In this document: piece after piece, positions 39,343 to 49,352 of the stretch | How the letters are laid out: every line of letters begins with the position of its first letter | Numbering within the stretch: position 1 is the first letter of the stretch | Origin: an uncultured Ectothiorhodospiraceae bacterium | Lineage (GTDB): Bacteria; Pseudomonadota; Gammaproteobacteria; UBA6429; Thiohalophilaceae | Direction of reading: 5' to 3' | NCBI GenBank assembly: GCA_947260005.1 | Contig: CAMYOL010000029.1 | Location: 1,077-65,076 of the forward strand | DNA length: 64,000 bases | Position numbers and translations under genes: made by a program | Notes under the pieces: model-generated | Database searches by the model: none | Told to the model about the DNA's origin: nothing | What the model saw: the letters and a program-made list of their open reading frames with translations, nothing else

Positions 39343-41439
39343 TTAAGCGACGCTGACAGCCTTCATAGACAAACGGATACGGCCTTGTTTATCAATTTCC
39401 AGAACCTTCACTTTGACCATCTGGCCTTCGCTTAACTCATCGCTGACCTTCTCGACACGCTCTTCTGAGATTTGAGAGACGTGAACGAGACCATCTTTAC
39501 CCGGTAAAATATTCACAAAGGCACCGAAGTCCATGAGTTTCGCGACACGACCTTCATATATCTTACCGACTTCGACATCTGCAGTAAGTTGCTCAATCAT
39601 CGCACGGGCCTTCTCTGCGGCAATGGAGTCGTTAGAGGCAATCTTGACCGCTCCGTCATCACTTATGTCGACACTACAGCCGGTTTCTTCAGTAATAGAG
39701 CGAATGGTTGCACCACCCTTACCGATAACATCACGAATCTTATCTGGATTAATTTTCATGGTCACATAGCGTGGGGCATATTGAGACATGTCAGTTCGAG
39801 GCTCACCCAGTACGGCGTTCATTTCACCCAGGATAAACATACGGCCTTCTTTTGCCTGTTCTAATGCTATCTCCATAATCTCTTTCGTTATACCGTCGAT
39901 CTTAATGTCCATTTGCAGTGCGGTAATACCATTAGCGCTACCCGCTACTTTAAAGTCCATGTCGCCAAGATGATCTTCATCACCCAGGATATCCGATAAA
40001 ACAGCAAATTCGTCACCTTCTTTAATCAACCCCATCGCAATACCCGCAACTGGAGCAGATAACGGCACACCAGCATCCATCATCGCTAATGAGCTACCGC
40101 ATACGCTGGCCATTGAGCTTGAGCCATTCGACTCGGTAATCTCTGAAACCACACGAATACTGTATGGGAAATCCGCTAGATCAGGCATCACACCAGTGAC
40201 ACCACGGCGGGCAAGACGTCCATGACCGACTTCACGACGGCCTGGGCTTCCAGTACGACCGGTTTCACCGACCGAAAATGGCGGAAAGTTATAGTGCAGC
40301 ATGAACGGATCACGATATGAGCCTTCCAGTGCATCGATAATCTGGCTGTCTTTCTCGGTACCGAGCGTGGTCACGACTAAGGCCTGAGTTTCACCACGGG
40401 TAAATAGGGCTGAACCATGCACACGGGGTAATACACCAACTTTTACGGTAATCGGACGGACGGTCTTGGTATCACGTCCATCAATACGAGGATCACCGGC
40501 AATAATTTGCCCACGAACAATCTTTTTCTTGATTGAGTCGATTTCACCGTACACATCGCCGTCTGTCGGACTGTCTTCGGCATCCGTAATTAGTTTTGCT
40601 TTGGTCGCGCTAATCACTTCATCAATCGCTTCATAGCGGGCCATTTTTTCGCTAATTTTATAGGCTTCACGTAAGCCAGCTTCACTCTCAGCCGCTACCG
40701 CATCCGCCAAAGCAGTATTCTTCACCGGTGCAACCCATTCCATTGGGGTTACGCCCACATCTTTGGCCATTTCATTAATCGCTTTGATGATAACCTGTTG
40801 TTGATCGTGACCAAATACAACCGCGCCTAACATCACTTCTTCAGATAAGAGTTTGGCTTCTGATTCCACCATTAGAACCGCATGTTCAGTACCTGCAACG
40901 ATCAAATCCAGATCAGATTCTTCCAAATCGGTCATGCTTGGATTTAACAGGTATTCACCGTCTTTGTAGCCAACACGCGCGGCACCAATTGGACCACTGA
41001 ACGGAGCACCACTTAACGCGAGTGCCGCTGAAGTTCCAATCAAAGCAGGGATATCTGGCGTCACATCAGCATCCAGAGAAATAACGGTCGCAATAACCTG
41101 AGTCTCTTTGGTAAAACCATCCGGGAAAAGTGGACGGATAGGACGATCAATCAAACGACTGGTCAGGGTTTCCGTCTCAGAAGGACGCCCTTCTCGACGT
41201 AAAAAACCGCCTGGAATACGACCGGCGGCATAGGTTTTCTCTTGATAGTTGACGGTTAACGGGAAAAAGTCTTTCCCTTCGCCGGAGTTTTGATCGACTA
41301 CGGCGGTAACCAGGACAACGGTGTCCCCCATGCTTACCTTAACTGCGCCGTCTGCCTGGCGGGCAATCTGCCCGGTCTCCATGCGAACTGTGTGTTTGCC
41401 GTATTGAAATTCTTTTACTACAGGATCGGGTAATGACAT
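39343..41439 (-). CDS. pnp: Polyribonucleotide nucleotidyltransferase (PNPase)
   Basis: The protein has 698 residues, the standard PNPase length. Two RNase PH-like cores are followed by KH (about 553-615, [13 protein letters not shown]) and S1 (about 620-690, [15 protein letters not shown]) domains. It degrades RNA from the 3' end using phosphate and joins the degradosome. It follows rpsO as usual in gammaproteobacteria. Confidence 0.98.
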   Translation of the reverse strand: MSLPDPVVKEFQYGKHTVRMETGQIARQADGAVKVSMGDTVVLVTAVVDQNSGEGKDFFPLTVNYQEKTYAAGRIPGGFLRREGRPSETETLTSRLIDRPIRPLFPDGFTKETQVIATVISLDADVTPDIPALIGTSAALALSGAPFSGPIGAARVGYKDGEYLLNPSMTDLEESDLDLIVAGTEHAVLMVESEAKLLSEEVMLGAVVFGHDQQQVIIKAINEMAKDVGVTPMEWVAPVKNTALADAVAAESEAGLREAYKISEKMARYEAIDEVISATKAKLITDAEDSPTDGDVYGEIDSIKKKIVRGQIIAGDPRIDGRDTKTVRPITVKVGVLPRVHGSALFTRGETQALVVTTLGTEKDSQIIDALEGSYRDPFMLHYNFPPFSVGETGRTGSPGRREVGHGRLARRGVTGVMPDLADFPYSIRVVSEITESNGSSSMASVCGSSLAMMDAGVPLSAPVAGIAMGLIKEGDEFAVLSDILGDEDHLGDMDFKVAGSANGITALQMDIKIDGITKEIMEIALEQAKEGRMFILGEMNAVLGEPRTDMSQYAPRYVTMKINPDKIRDVIGKGGATIRSITEETGCSVDISDDGAVKIASNDSIAAEKARAMIEQLTADVEVGKIYEGRVAKLMDFGAFVNILPGKDGLVHVSQISEERVEKVSDELSEGQMVKVKVLEIDKQGRIRLSMKAVSVA

Positions 41440-41470
41440 GGGAGTCCTTTAAATTGTTTGATTTTTTAGC

Positions 41471-41740
41471 TTATTTGCGGAGGCCAAGACTTCCGATTAA
41501 ATCGCGATAACGTTGTAAATCTTTATTCTTAAGATAATCCAACAGCTTGCGACGCTGACTCACCATCTGCAACAAACCCTGACGAGAATGATGATCGTGA
41601 ATGTGTGTTTTAAAGTGATCAGAAAGATCATTAATTCGCGCAGATAATAATGCCACCTGTACTTCTGGTGAACCGGTATCATTCGCTCCACGCGCATGAT
41701 CCTTAACTATCTGAGACTTTTGTTCGGCACTCAGAGACAT
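41471..41740 (-). CDS. rpsO: 30S ribosomal protein S15
   Basis: The 89-residue protein matches S15, including [22 protein letters not shown] and [21 protein letters not shown]. It binds the central domain of 16S rRNA. It lies 150 bp downstream of truB; the spacer is expected to hold its own promoter and, by analogy with E. coli, the S15 autoregulatory leader. Confidence 0.98.
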   Translation of the reverse strand: MSLSAEQKSQIVKDHARGANDTGSPEVQVALLSARINDLSDHFKTHIHDHHSRQGLLQMVSQRRKLLDYLKNKDLQRYRDLIGSLGLRK

Positions 41741-41890
41741 TGTGTTACTCCTGTCATATATAAAATTTAAAAAATAGTGTGGCCGCTATAGACGACAGCC
41801 AAAAATCAGCGCGTATTTTACCCGCGCATGCCCCCAAGTTACAACACTCAAGGACGGAAAATCATATTCTTAGGTGCAATTAGCTGGCAT

Positions 41891-42811
41891 TTAGCCGACA
41901 TTTACAAGTCTTTTCGGGGCAACTCGACCATCGTCCATGATTTGACCCACACCAATGAAATTATCATTGTTGGCAAACAGTCGAACCCAGCCACTGGTCG
42001 GCGCTTTTGCTACCTGTACCGGCTGCCCCTGACGCACATAGTAAGTTGAGTTTTCGCTCAAACGCACTGCCGGCCAGTTTTCCAGTGCCTGATCCATTGG
42101 GATCATCAGTTTATCCAGCTCCTCATAACCGCCATCAGCGGCCACATGAGCAATGACTTCAGGCGTTACGGCATGCTCCAGATCAAAGGGCCCAACCTGT
42201 GTCCGGCGTAAATCCGTTAAATGCGCTCCGCATCCCATCACCTCCCCCATATCTTCGACCAGAGTTCGAACATAGGTACCCTTTGAACAGCGCAGGCGGA
42301 AACGGAAACTTTTCTCATCATGACTGAGGTAATCAAGTTCATAGATATGCACCTGACGCGGCTCTCGTTCGACCACGATGCCCTGATGAGCTAATTTATA
42401 GAGAGGCTGACCATTTTGTTTAATCGCCGAATGCATGGGTGGGATTTGCTCGATATCCCCCATGAACTGGCTAAATACTTTTTTAATTGTCGCTTCGTCG
42501 AATTCCGGTACAGGACGCTCTTGAATTACGTCACCTTCAGCATCACCAGTAGAAGTCTTCTTACCGAGCTGACAGACACCTTCATAAACTTTATCGGAAT
42601 CCAGTAAAAAACTGGACAGCTTGGTTGCTTCGCCAAGACATAATGGCAACAAGCCACTGGCTAATGGATCCAGCGAACCGGTATGCCCCGCTTTTTTGGC
42701 ATAGAAGAGCTTTTTCACTTCTTGCAATGCCGCATTCGATGACATCCCGACTGACTTGTCGAGTAGCAATATACCGTTAACATTGCGTCCGCGTTGGCGT
42801 TTACGTCCCAT
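41891..42811 (-). CDS. truB: tRNA pseudouridine 55 synthase TruB
   Basis: A 306-residue pseudouridine synthase with GILLLDKSVGMSSN at the start, the catalytic Asp in HTGSLDPLASGLLPL and KGTYVRTLVEDMG. It modifies U55 of tRNA. The C-terminal PUA-like domain is present. It is 8 bp downstream of rbfA. Confidence 0.97.
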   Translation of the reverse strand: MGRKRQRGRNVNGILLLDKSVGMSSNAALQEVKKLFYAKKAGHTGSLDPLASGLLPLCLGEATKLSSFLLDSDKVYEGVCQLGKKTSTGDAEGDVIQERPVPEFDEATIKKVFSQFMGDIEQIPPMHSAIKQNGQPLYKLAHQGIVVEREPRQVHIYELDYLSHDEKSFRFRLRCSKGTYVRTLVEDMGEVMGCGAHLTDLRRTQVGPFDLEHAVTPEVIAHVAADGGYEELDKLMIPMDQALENWPAVRLSENSTYYVRQGQPVQVAKAPTSGWVRLFANNDNFIGVGQIMDDGRVAPKRLVNVG

Positions 42812-42819
42812 CGTCGCTT

Positions 42820-43194
42820 TTAACCTTCGTTGTTCTGATCAGATTCAATTGCAGAATCAATCAACGCCGATAAATTTGTACCACGTTCTATTGATTCATC
42901 GTAGATAAACTTTAAATGTGGAATCGTTCTTAGCTTCATACGTTTGCCCAGTTCATGTTGCAAAAAACCGGCTGCATGCTGCAGAGCTTCAATAGATGCT
43001 TTTTTGTCTTGCTCTTCTTCGACAACAAGCGCCGTTACAAACACCTTGGCATGGGCAAAATCTTTCGTCACCTCAACCGCTGATACGGTAATCATACCGA
43101 CACGAGGATCATTTACTTCTTGCTGTATCAGGATAGCCAACTCACGCTGGAGCTGTTCAGAAACACGGCGGGTGCGTTCAAAGTCTTTTGGCAT
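42820..43194 (-). CDS. rbfA: Ribosome-binding factor A
   Basis: The 124-residue protein has the RbfA KH-like fold and signature text (RVSEQLQRELAILIQ, DPRVGMITVSAVEVTKDFAHAKVFV). It matures the 5' end of 16S rRNA. It sits between infB and truB. Confidence 0.96.
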   Translation of the reverse strand: MPKDFERTRRVSEQLQRELAILIQQEVNDPRVGMITVSAVEVTKDFAHAKVFVTALVVEEEQDKKASIEALQHAAGFLQHELGKRMKLRTIPHLKFIYDESIERGTNLSALIDSAIESDQNNEG

Positions 43195-43228
43195 GCAGTA
43201 ACTGTTCTAGCTTAAGTGAAATAAAATA

Positions 43229-45745
43229 TTAGAGCTTACGCTCAACTTGTACGCGCTCATAGACTTCTATTTGATCGCCCACTTTGACATCGTTGTAATT
43301 TTTGACGCCAATACCGCATTCCATGTTCTGTTTAACTTCATTGGCATCATCTTTAAAACGCCGTAAAGACTCTAACTCACCTTCGTAAATAACAATATTG
43401 TCGCGTAATACACGAATCGGGTTGTTTCGTTTAACCACACCATCAACCACCATGCAACCTGCAATACTGCCAAATTTTGGAGATCGGAATACGTCGCGGA
43501 CTTCAGCGAGACCAATAATCTCTTCTTTGAACTCTGGAGCCAACATACCCGTCATGGATTGTTTTATTTCATCAATCAATTCATAAATAATACTGTAGTA
43601 ATGCAGGTCAATAGCTTCTTCATCGATCATGCGTTTCGCAGAAGCCTCCGCACGCACATTAAAACCAATTATGATTGCATTAGATGCAACTGCTAAATTA
43701 GCATCGGATTCAGTTATGCCACCCACTGCGCTGGCTACGATATTGACCTTTACTTCATCAGTCGATAATTTCGTTAACGCATCTGCGATGGCTTCAACTG
43801 AACCTTGTACATCCGCTTTCAGGATGACATTTAGATTTTGCACATCGCCTTCGGACATCTTGGCGAACATATTTTCCAATTTAGCAGCTTGTTGACGTGC
43901 CAGCTTCACATCACGATGTTTTCCCTGGCGGAAGTTTGCAACCTCACGTGCCTTACGTTCATCTTGTACAACGGTCGCTTCATCACCCGCGGTTGGCACT
44001 CCAGACAAACCCAGAACCTCAACCGGTGTTGAAGGTCCAGCCTCGTCGATTGACTGGCCATGTTCATTAATCATCGCTCGCACCCGACCATATTCAAGAC
44101 CGGCTAAAAGCATGTCACCTTTCTTAAGCGTACCTCGTTGAACCAGGATCGAAGCAACGGTACCCCGCCCTTTATCAAGACGAGATTCGATGACGATACC
44201 GCGAGCAGCGCCCGTCGGTACGGCTTTTAATTCCATGACTTCAGTTGTTAACAGGATGGCTTCAAGCAATGCATCCACACCATCACCGGTATGCGCCGAT
44301 ACGTTTACAAAAATCGTATCACCACCCCAGTCTTCAGGTATGACATCTTCCTGGCCTAGTTCATTTTTAACCCGATCGGGATCCGCCTCAGGCTTATCCA
44401 TTTTATTGACCGCAATGATTAAAGGCACACCTGCCGCTTTAGAGTGTTGTATTGCTTCACGCGTCTGAGGCATAACACCATCATCCGCAGCAACCACTAA
44501 GACCACAACGTCGGTCACTTGTGCACCACGAGCACGCATCGCCGTGAAGGCTGCGTGTCCGGGCGTATCTAAAAAGGTAATATCGCCATTTTCGGTTTCA
44601 ACGTGATACGCACCAATATGTTGGGTAATACCGCCGGCTTCTCCAGAGGCAACACGACTTTTACGAATGTAATCAAGTAAAGAAGTTTTACCATGGTCAA
44701 CATGACCCATGATGGTAACAACGGGTGCACGTTCAACGGCTTCACCATCATCTTCACTATCTTCAATGATCGAATCTTCAAGAGCATCATCGTTAATCAC
44801 TTTTGCCGTATGACCAAACTCTTCTACAACAATTTGAGCCGTTTCTTGATCAAGTACCTGATTGATAGTAACCATTGAACCGAGGCCCATCATGACTTTA
44901 ATGACCTCAGCGGCTTTAATCGACATCTTCTGAGCAAGCTCAGCAACGGTAATGGTTTCAGGAAGTTCTACTTCATGAATAATAGGTGCAGTCGGTTTAG
45001 TAAAACCATGTTCTTCACTAGACTCACCTGTAGCGGCACGTCTGGATGGTTTTTTCTTCTTACGACGACCTGACATCTCAGCACTGACATGTAATTCTTT
45101 TCGACCATAGCGTGTTTTACGGTCTTTATCGTCGAAATCATCTTTCGTTTTCTTTTTCTTACGGCTGGTAGTCGTACGCGCTTCTTTTTCAGCCGTTGCC
45201 TGCTTTTTAGCTAATTCTTCCTCTGCCTTTTTCTTGGCTTCTTGTTCTTTGTTTTTTTCTTTTTCAGCATCCGCCTCAGCAAGTGCTTTTTTACGTGCTT
45301 CTTCTTCCGCTAACCGTTCGGCTTCTTTTTCTTCCAGGTTGCGCTTGGCCACTTCATCAATGGCTTCCTGTTTTGCTTTTTCTTCTTCGCGTTGAGCCTG
45401 CACTTCTTCCTGGCGTTTGGTTTCTTCTTCAACTATAACACTGCGTTTTATGTATGTACGTTTCTTACGTACCTCAACGTTAACCGATTTGGTTTTACCC
45501 TGAGAACCAGTAACTTTTAATTCAGAAGATGATTTACGCTTGAGCGTAATTTTTTTACCACCCTCGGCTTTATCAGAGTCCCCATGTTTACGGCGTAAGT
45601 GGCCGAGTAATTCCATTTTCTCATCGTCAGAGATCATTGCATCAGGATCAGCAATGGGCACACCTGCATCCTTCAGCTGCTCCATTAATCGATCGATGGA
45701 TACTCCAACGACTTCTGCAAATTGTTTTACGGTAACTTCAGCCAT
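43229..45745 (-). CDS. infB: Translation initiation factor IF-2
   Basis: The 838-residue protein has two short N-terminal IF2_N domains, a long charged Lys/Glu/Ala linker (about 60-240), the GTPase domain with G1 [13 protein letters not shown]3 DTPGHAAF and G4 NKMDKP, and C-terminal domains that bind fMet-tRNA. It positions initiator tRNA on the ribosome. The gene for initiator tRNA begins the same operon. Confidence 0.98.
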   Translation of the reverse strand: MAEVTVKQFAEVVGVSIDRLMEQLKDAGVPIADPDAMISDDEKMELLGHLRRKHGDSDKAEGGKKITLKRKSSSELKVTGSQGKTKSVNVEVRKKRTYIKRSVIVEEETKRQEEVQAQREEEKAKQEAIDEVAKRNLEEKEAERLAEEEARKKALAEADAEKEKNKEQEAKKKAEEELAKKQATAEKEARTTTSRKKKKTKDDFDDKDRKTRYGRKELHVSAEMSGRRKKKKPSRRAATGESSEEHGFTKPTAPIIHEVELPETITVAELAQKMSIKAAEVIKVMMGLGSMVTINQVLDQETAQIVVEEFGHTAKVINDDALEDSIIEDSEDDGEAVERAPVVTIMGHVDHGKTSLLDYIRKSRVASGEAGGITQHIGAYHVETENGDITFLDTPGHAAFTAMRARGAQVTDVVVLVVAADDGVMPQTREAIQHSKAAGVPLIIAVNKMDKPEADPDRVKNELGQEDVIPEDWGGDTIFVNVSAHTGDGVDALLEAILLTTEVMELKAVPTGAARGIVIESRLDKGRGTVASILVQRGTLKKGDMLLAGLEYGRVRAMINEHGQSIDEAGPSTPVEVLGLSGVPTAGDEATVVQDERKAREVANFRQGKHRDVKLARQQAAKLENMFAKMSEGDVQNLNVILKADVQGSVEAIADALTKLSTDEVKVNIVASAVGGITESDANLAVASNAIIIGFNVRAEASAKRMIDEEAIDLHYYSIIYELIDEIKQSMTGMLAPEFKEEIIGLAEVRDVFRSPKFGSIAGCMVVDGVVKRNNPIRVLRDNIVIYEGELESLRRFKDDANEVKQNMECGIGVKNYNDVKVGDQIEVYERVQVERKL

Positions 45746-45771
45746 TTATATACTTACTACCTTAAATTAAA

Positions 45772-47295
45772 TTATTCGCTTGCCTGACTCTGCTCTTGCT
45801 CAGGTTCTTGATTCTCAAACCAGGGGGCACGTGCAGTCATAATTAATTTTGCCGCAGCTTCTTCGCCCATATCTTCAATCTCAAGAAGATCATCAACGGA
45901 TTGCTCAGCCAGATCTTCCATTGAAACAATGCCACCTTTAGCTAATCTGGCCGCCAGGTCATCGTTCATACCTTCCATGTTTACTAAATCATCAGCCGGA
46001 CTACCGTCTGGTATCCCTTCTTCGCTGGTAATCGCTCGAGTTAATAAGACGTCCTTGGCTCGGCCACGTAACTCATCAACAATTTCTTCGTCAAATTCTT
46101 CTATCTCAAGCATCTCTGATTTAGGCACGTAAGCCACTTCATCAATTGATGAAAATCCTTCCTGAACCAGGATTAAGGCAATTTCCTCATCCACATCCAG
46201 ATCATCCATAAAGACTTTAACCACTTTCTCATTTTCAGCTTCCGTCTTGGCATCGGCATCCGTTTCAGACATGACGTTAAGTGTCCAGCCTGTCAATTCA
46301 CTTGCAAGTTTGACATTCTGTCCGCCACGACCAATCGCTTGAGAGAGTTGATCTTCTTTTACAGCAATGTCCATGCTCGAAGAATCTTCATCTACCACAA
46401 TAGACTCAACTTCAGCTGGTGACATTGCATTCACCACATATTGGGCAGGATTTTCATCCCAAAGTACGATGTCGATTCGTTCACCGGCCAGTTCATTGGA
46501 TACCGCCTGTACACGAGAACCTCGCATACCCACACAGGCACCAACAGGATCGATTCGATCTTCATTACTCCTAACCGCAATTTTCGCACGTGAACCGGGA
46601 TCACGTGACGCATTTAGGATATCAATCAGACCTTCGCCAATTTCCGGCACTTCGATCATAAACAGTTCCGTTAAAAAACGTGGATCGGTGCGACTTACGA
46701 TCAGTTGCGGGCCACGTGCCTCTGGCTTAACTTCTTTCAATATACCGCGGATGCGATCGCCAGCACGAACAGACTCGCGAGGAATCATTTCTTCCCGAGG
46801 TACAATCGCATCAGCATTACCACCCAAATCCAAATAGACATTGCCACGTTCTACACGTTTTACAACACCCATCACCAGTTCAGCAACCTTGCCTTCGTAT
46901 TCGTCAAAAACTTTTTCCCGCTCAGCTTCGCGAACTTTTTGCACAATCACCTGCTTGGCTGTTTGTGCGGCAATCCGTCCAAAGGCTACTGACTCTATAG
47001 GCTCTTCAGTAAAATCACCGACGGCTATCTCCGGCTCGTCAATTTGCGCTGCGCTTAGGGTCGTTTGTCGTTCTGGAAATTCCATTTCTTCATCATCTTC
47101 AATGATTTCCCAACGCCGGAAAGTGTCATAGTCGCCACTTTCCCGATCAATCGCGACGCGTACCGCAACATCGTTGGGATAACGTTTTTTGGTCGCCATT
47201 TCCAGAGCCGCTTCAATCGCGCCAAAGATGACATCCTTCTCAACACCTTTTTCGTTTGAGACGGCGTCAACAACCAATAAGATTTCCTTGTTCAT
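45772..47295 (-). CDS. nusA: Transcription termination/antitermination factor NusA
   Basis: The protein has 507 residues: an N-terminal RNA polymerase-binding domain, S1 (about 135-200), two KH domains (about 230-350, [14 protein letters not shown] and [12 protein letters not shown]) and two acidic C-terminal helix-hairpin repeats (about 365-430 and 440-500), as in E. coli. It controls pausing and termination. Confidence 0.98.
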   Translation of the reverse strand: MNKEILLVVDAVSNEKGVEKDVIFGAIEAALEMATKKRYPNDVAVRVAIDRESGDYDTFRRWEIIEDDEEMEFPERQTTLSAAQIDEPEIAVGDFTEEPIESVAFGRIAAQTAKQVIVQKVREAEREKVFDEYEGKVAELVMGVVKRVERGNVYLDLGGNADAIVPREEMIPRESVRAGDRIRGILKEVKPEARGPQLIVSRTDPRFLTELFMIEVPEIGEGLIDILNASRDPGSRAKIAVRSNEDRIDPVGACVGMRGSRVQAVSNELAGERIDIVLWDENPAQYVVNAMSPAEVESIVVDEDSSSMDIAVKEDQLSQAIGRGGQNVKLASELTGWTLNVMSETDADAKTEAENEKVVKVFMDDLDVDEEIALILVQEGFSSIDEVAYVPKSEMLEIEEFDEEIVDELRGRAKDVLLTRAITSEEGIPDGSPADDLVNMEGMNDDLAARLAKGGIVSMEDLAEQSVDDLLEIEDMGEEAAAKLIMTARAPWFENQEPEQEQSQASE

Positions 47296-47339
47296 GTTCT
47301 AGCCTCGTATACTTCCACTTTCATAATAATGGTGATTTT

Positions 47340-47798
47340 CTATAAGTCCGGCACTAAGTTGGCTCGTTCGATATCGCCACAAACAAACTTGAGCACCTCA
47401 CCATCTTCAATACTGATATAGATATCCTGTTGATCCACTTTTTGGATCTCACCCTCAAAATTTCTTTGTCCATCGACCGGCAGCTTTACTCTAAATTTGA
47501 CGCGCTGACCAATGTAAGTCGCATAATGCTCAGGCTGGAACAAGGGTCTATCCAGTCCGGGTGACGAGACTTCCAGGGCATATTGGCCTTTGATTGGATC
47601 CTCGACATCTAACACGGCACTCGCCTGATGACTCACTTTCTCACAATCTTTCAAGCCAATGCCATCAGGTGCGTCGATAAACAGACGTAATCGGCTATGC
47701 TTGCCCTGGCCCAGATATTCCACGCCAAGAAGCTCATAACCCAGTGCGCTTAACGTGGGTTCCAACAGGCGCTGTACGCGTTCTTCCATTGGTCCCAT
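47340..47798 (-). CDS. rimP: Ribosome maturation factor RimP
   Basis: The 152-residue protein matches RimP: LEPTLSALGYELLGVEYLGQGKHSRLRLFID, CEKVSHQASAVLDVED and the LEVSSPGLDRPL segment. It is needed for 30S maturation. It may start at ATG 47798 or the second Met (47789). First protein gene of the operon. Confidence 0.96.
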   Translation of the reverse strand: MGPMEERVQRLLEPTLSALGYELLGVEYLGQGKHSRLRLFIDAPDGIGLKDCEKVSHQASAVLDVEDPIKGQYALEVSSPGLDRPLFQPEHYATYIGQRVKFRVKLPVDGQRNFEGEIQKVDQQDIYISIEDGEVLKFVCGDIERANLVPDL

Positions 47799-47818
47799 AT
47801 TCTTTCCCCGTAAACGAA

Positions 47819-47841
47819 AAGTGGGCCTCTGAGGCCCACTT
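47819..47841 (-). terminator. Hairpin between tRNA-fMet and rimP
   Basis: AAGTGGGCCTC and GAGGCCCACTT form a strong stem around a single T. On the minus strand it is followed by a short T-tract, so it could be a partial terminator or an RNA-processing site that separates tRNA from mRNA, as in the E. coli metY operon. Confidence 0.6.
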
Positions 47842-47916
47842 CATAAACACTGTAAAATTTCAAGGCATTATAGCATGCCTTATCGAAATCACCAGCTATG
47901 GTGCCCTCGAATGAAT

Positions 47917-47993
<77 letters not shown>

Positions 47994-48143
47994 TCAGAGG
48001 CTGATCAAAATTAATATTGATATTTTCCAGCCTGATTACAATTAATCTACAGAAACTGAACTTTTGGACGATAATAAGACCATATTGGGTGCAGGCTAAA
48101 TACGTTGATACTGCATGAACGGGTTATTTGCACTCCATAATGT

Positions 48144-48154
48144 TGCAGATTGCA
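48144..48154. promoter_or_regulatory. TGCA-N3-TGCA inverted repeat upstream of soxY (putative enhancer site)
   Basis: TGCA-GAT-TGCA lies 67 bp upstream of the candidate sigma54 promoter of soxYZ. The same symmetrical pattern occurs upstream of the dsrE-like gene and twice upstream of the sensor kinase gene. Enhancer sites of sigma54 activators usually lie in this distance range. The factor is inferred. Confidence 0.45.
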
Positions 48155-48220
48155 GTGTCTAACTAAGCCGCTCTCCTGAACATTAGTATAAGTCAATGTT
48201 ATTTAATGATATTTATTGCA

Positions 48221-48236
48221 TGGTATAAGAATTGCA
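48221..48236 (+). promoter_or_regulatory. Candidate sigma54 (-24/-12) promoter of soxYZ
   Basis: TGGTATAAGAATTGCA has GG and GC ten bases apart and ends in TTGCA like the consensus. Predicted transcription start is about 48247, 54 bp before the soxY ATG. The rest of the 307 bp region (47994-48300) separates this operon from the divergent tRNA-fMet operon and holds that operon's promoter. Confidence 0.55.
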
Positions 48237-48300
48237 GTAATACTCATTACGGGAGAGAAATATAATTTTAGTCGAAACGAATTAACGAAGGAGCCGTTCG

Positions 48301-48771
48301 ATGAACCAGACTCGTAGAACTTTTTTACAAGCCAGTATGGCAGCCGGCACAGTTGCTATTGCAACCAGTGCAGGATTATTAAGTCCTCGCACAGTACTTG
48401 CTGCATGGCCTAAAAAGGCATTTGATGCCAGTAGTCTCGCTGATGCCGTGAAAGCGATTGCAGGCAGTGATAAAACCGTTAACAGTAAAGAAATCTCTGT
48501 GGAAGCACCTGATATTGCTGAAAACGGGGCAGTTGTCTCTGTTACTGTCAAAAGTAAGGCCGCTAACACGGAGCAAATCTCTGTCTTAGTACCTGAAAAC
48601 GCTAACCCATTATGCGCTAGTTATGTCACCACCGACGCCGTCGATGGTTTTGTTACTGGTCGTATTAAAATGCGTAAAACATCTGATGTCATTGCTGTAG
48701 TTAAAGCAAATGGCAAATTACTCACCGCAAAGAAACCCGTTAAGGTAACACTGGGTGGTTGTGGCGGTTAA
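48301..48771 (+). CDS. soxY: Sulfur-carrier protein SoxY
   Basis: The 156-residue protein begins with a twin-arginine signal (TRRTFLQ with a hydrophobic stretch ending near LAA-WP), sending a folded protein to the periplasm. The C-terminus is VTLGGCGG, the swinging arm whose Cys carries the sulfur substrate in thiosulfate oxidation. It is immediately followed by soxZ. No soxXA, soxB or soxCD is in the window. A strong AAGGAG site precedes the ATG. Confidence 0.96.
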   Translation: MNQTRRTFLQASMAAGTVAIATSAGLLSPRTVLAAWPKKAFDASSLADAVKAIAGSDKTVNSKEISVEAPDIAENGAVVSVTVKSKAANTEQISVLVPENANPLCASYVTTDAVDGFVTGRIKMRKTSDVIAVVKANGKLLTAKKPVKVTLGGCGG

Positions 48772-48804
48772 TGGACAGTAACGAGATTTAAGAGGTAATA
48801 GACC

Positions 48805-49122
48805 ATGGCAAAGAAGAAAATGAAAATACGTGCGTGGGCCGACAAAGGCAGCGCCACAGTAAAAGCAATCGTATTCCATCCAATGGAAACTGGATTGCGT
48901 AAAGATAAAGCAACAGGTAAAAAAATCCCTCCTCACTTCATTGAAGAATTAGCCGTAAAGCATAATGGCAAACAGGTTCTGACTTGCCTGTGGGGACCGG
49001 GCGTATCGAAAAACCCCTTCTTATCATTCCGACTAAAGAGTGCCAAGAAAGGCGATACACTTCAGCTAAGCTGGATTGATAATAAAGGTGGTAAGGATGT
49101 CGCTGAAGCGAAGGTTAAATAA
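48805..49122 (+). CDS. soxZ: Sulfur-carrier partner SoxZ
   Basis: The 105-residue protein matches SoxZ: IVFHPMETGLRKDKATGKKIPPHFIEELAV and a beta-sandwich pattern ending FRLKSAKKGDTLQLSW. It has no signal peptide and is expected to be exported with SoxY. It lies 33 bp after soxY with its own GAGG site and ends at a terminator. Confidence 0.96.
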   Translation: MAKKKMKIRAWADKGSATVKAIVFHPMETGLRKDKATGKKIPPHFIEELAVKHNGKQVLTCLWGPGVSKNPFLSFRLKSAKKGDTLQLSWIDNKGGKDVAEAKVK

Positions 49123-49160
49123 CCCTCGTACCCAATCTCTCGTTTTAGATGGACTAAAAA

Positions 49161-49187
49161 GGCGCATCACTTGATGCGCCTTTTTTT
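49161..49187 (+). terminator. Rho-independent terminator of soxYZ
   Basis: GGCGCATCA and TGATGCGCC form a perfect stem followed by a run of seven T, 38 bp after the soxZ stop. Confidence 0.9.
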
Positions 49188-49352
49188 ATTGAGGCCGCCA
49201 GTAATTCTGAGTAACTATCAGGTATAATTATCCGTAATTAAAACACAAACAAATTTAAGATATAAAAGTAAAATTTTTGAGATCCATTTTCCTAAATATG
49301 TAAATCAAGTAAAAACCCGTACATTTTTTTAGTTTTAAATATCATGATTGCC

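Noticed and set aside
42973-42983. TGCA-TGC-TGCA copy of the putative regulator motif
   Set aside because: It lies inside the rbfA coding region with a GC-rich spacer and no promoter nearby. Taken as chance background, about one copy per 64 kb being expected.
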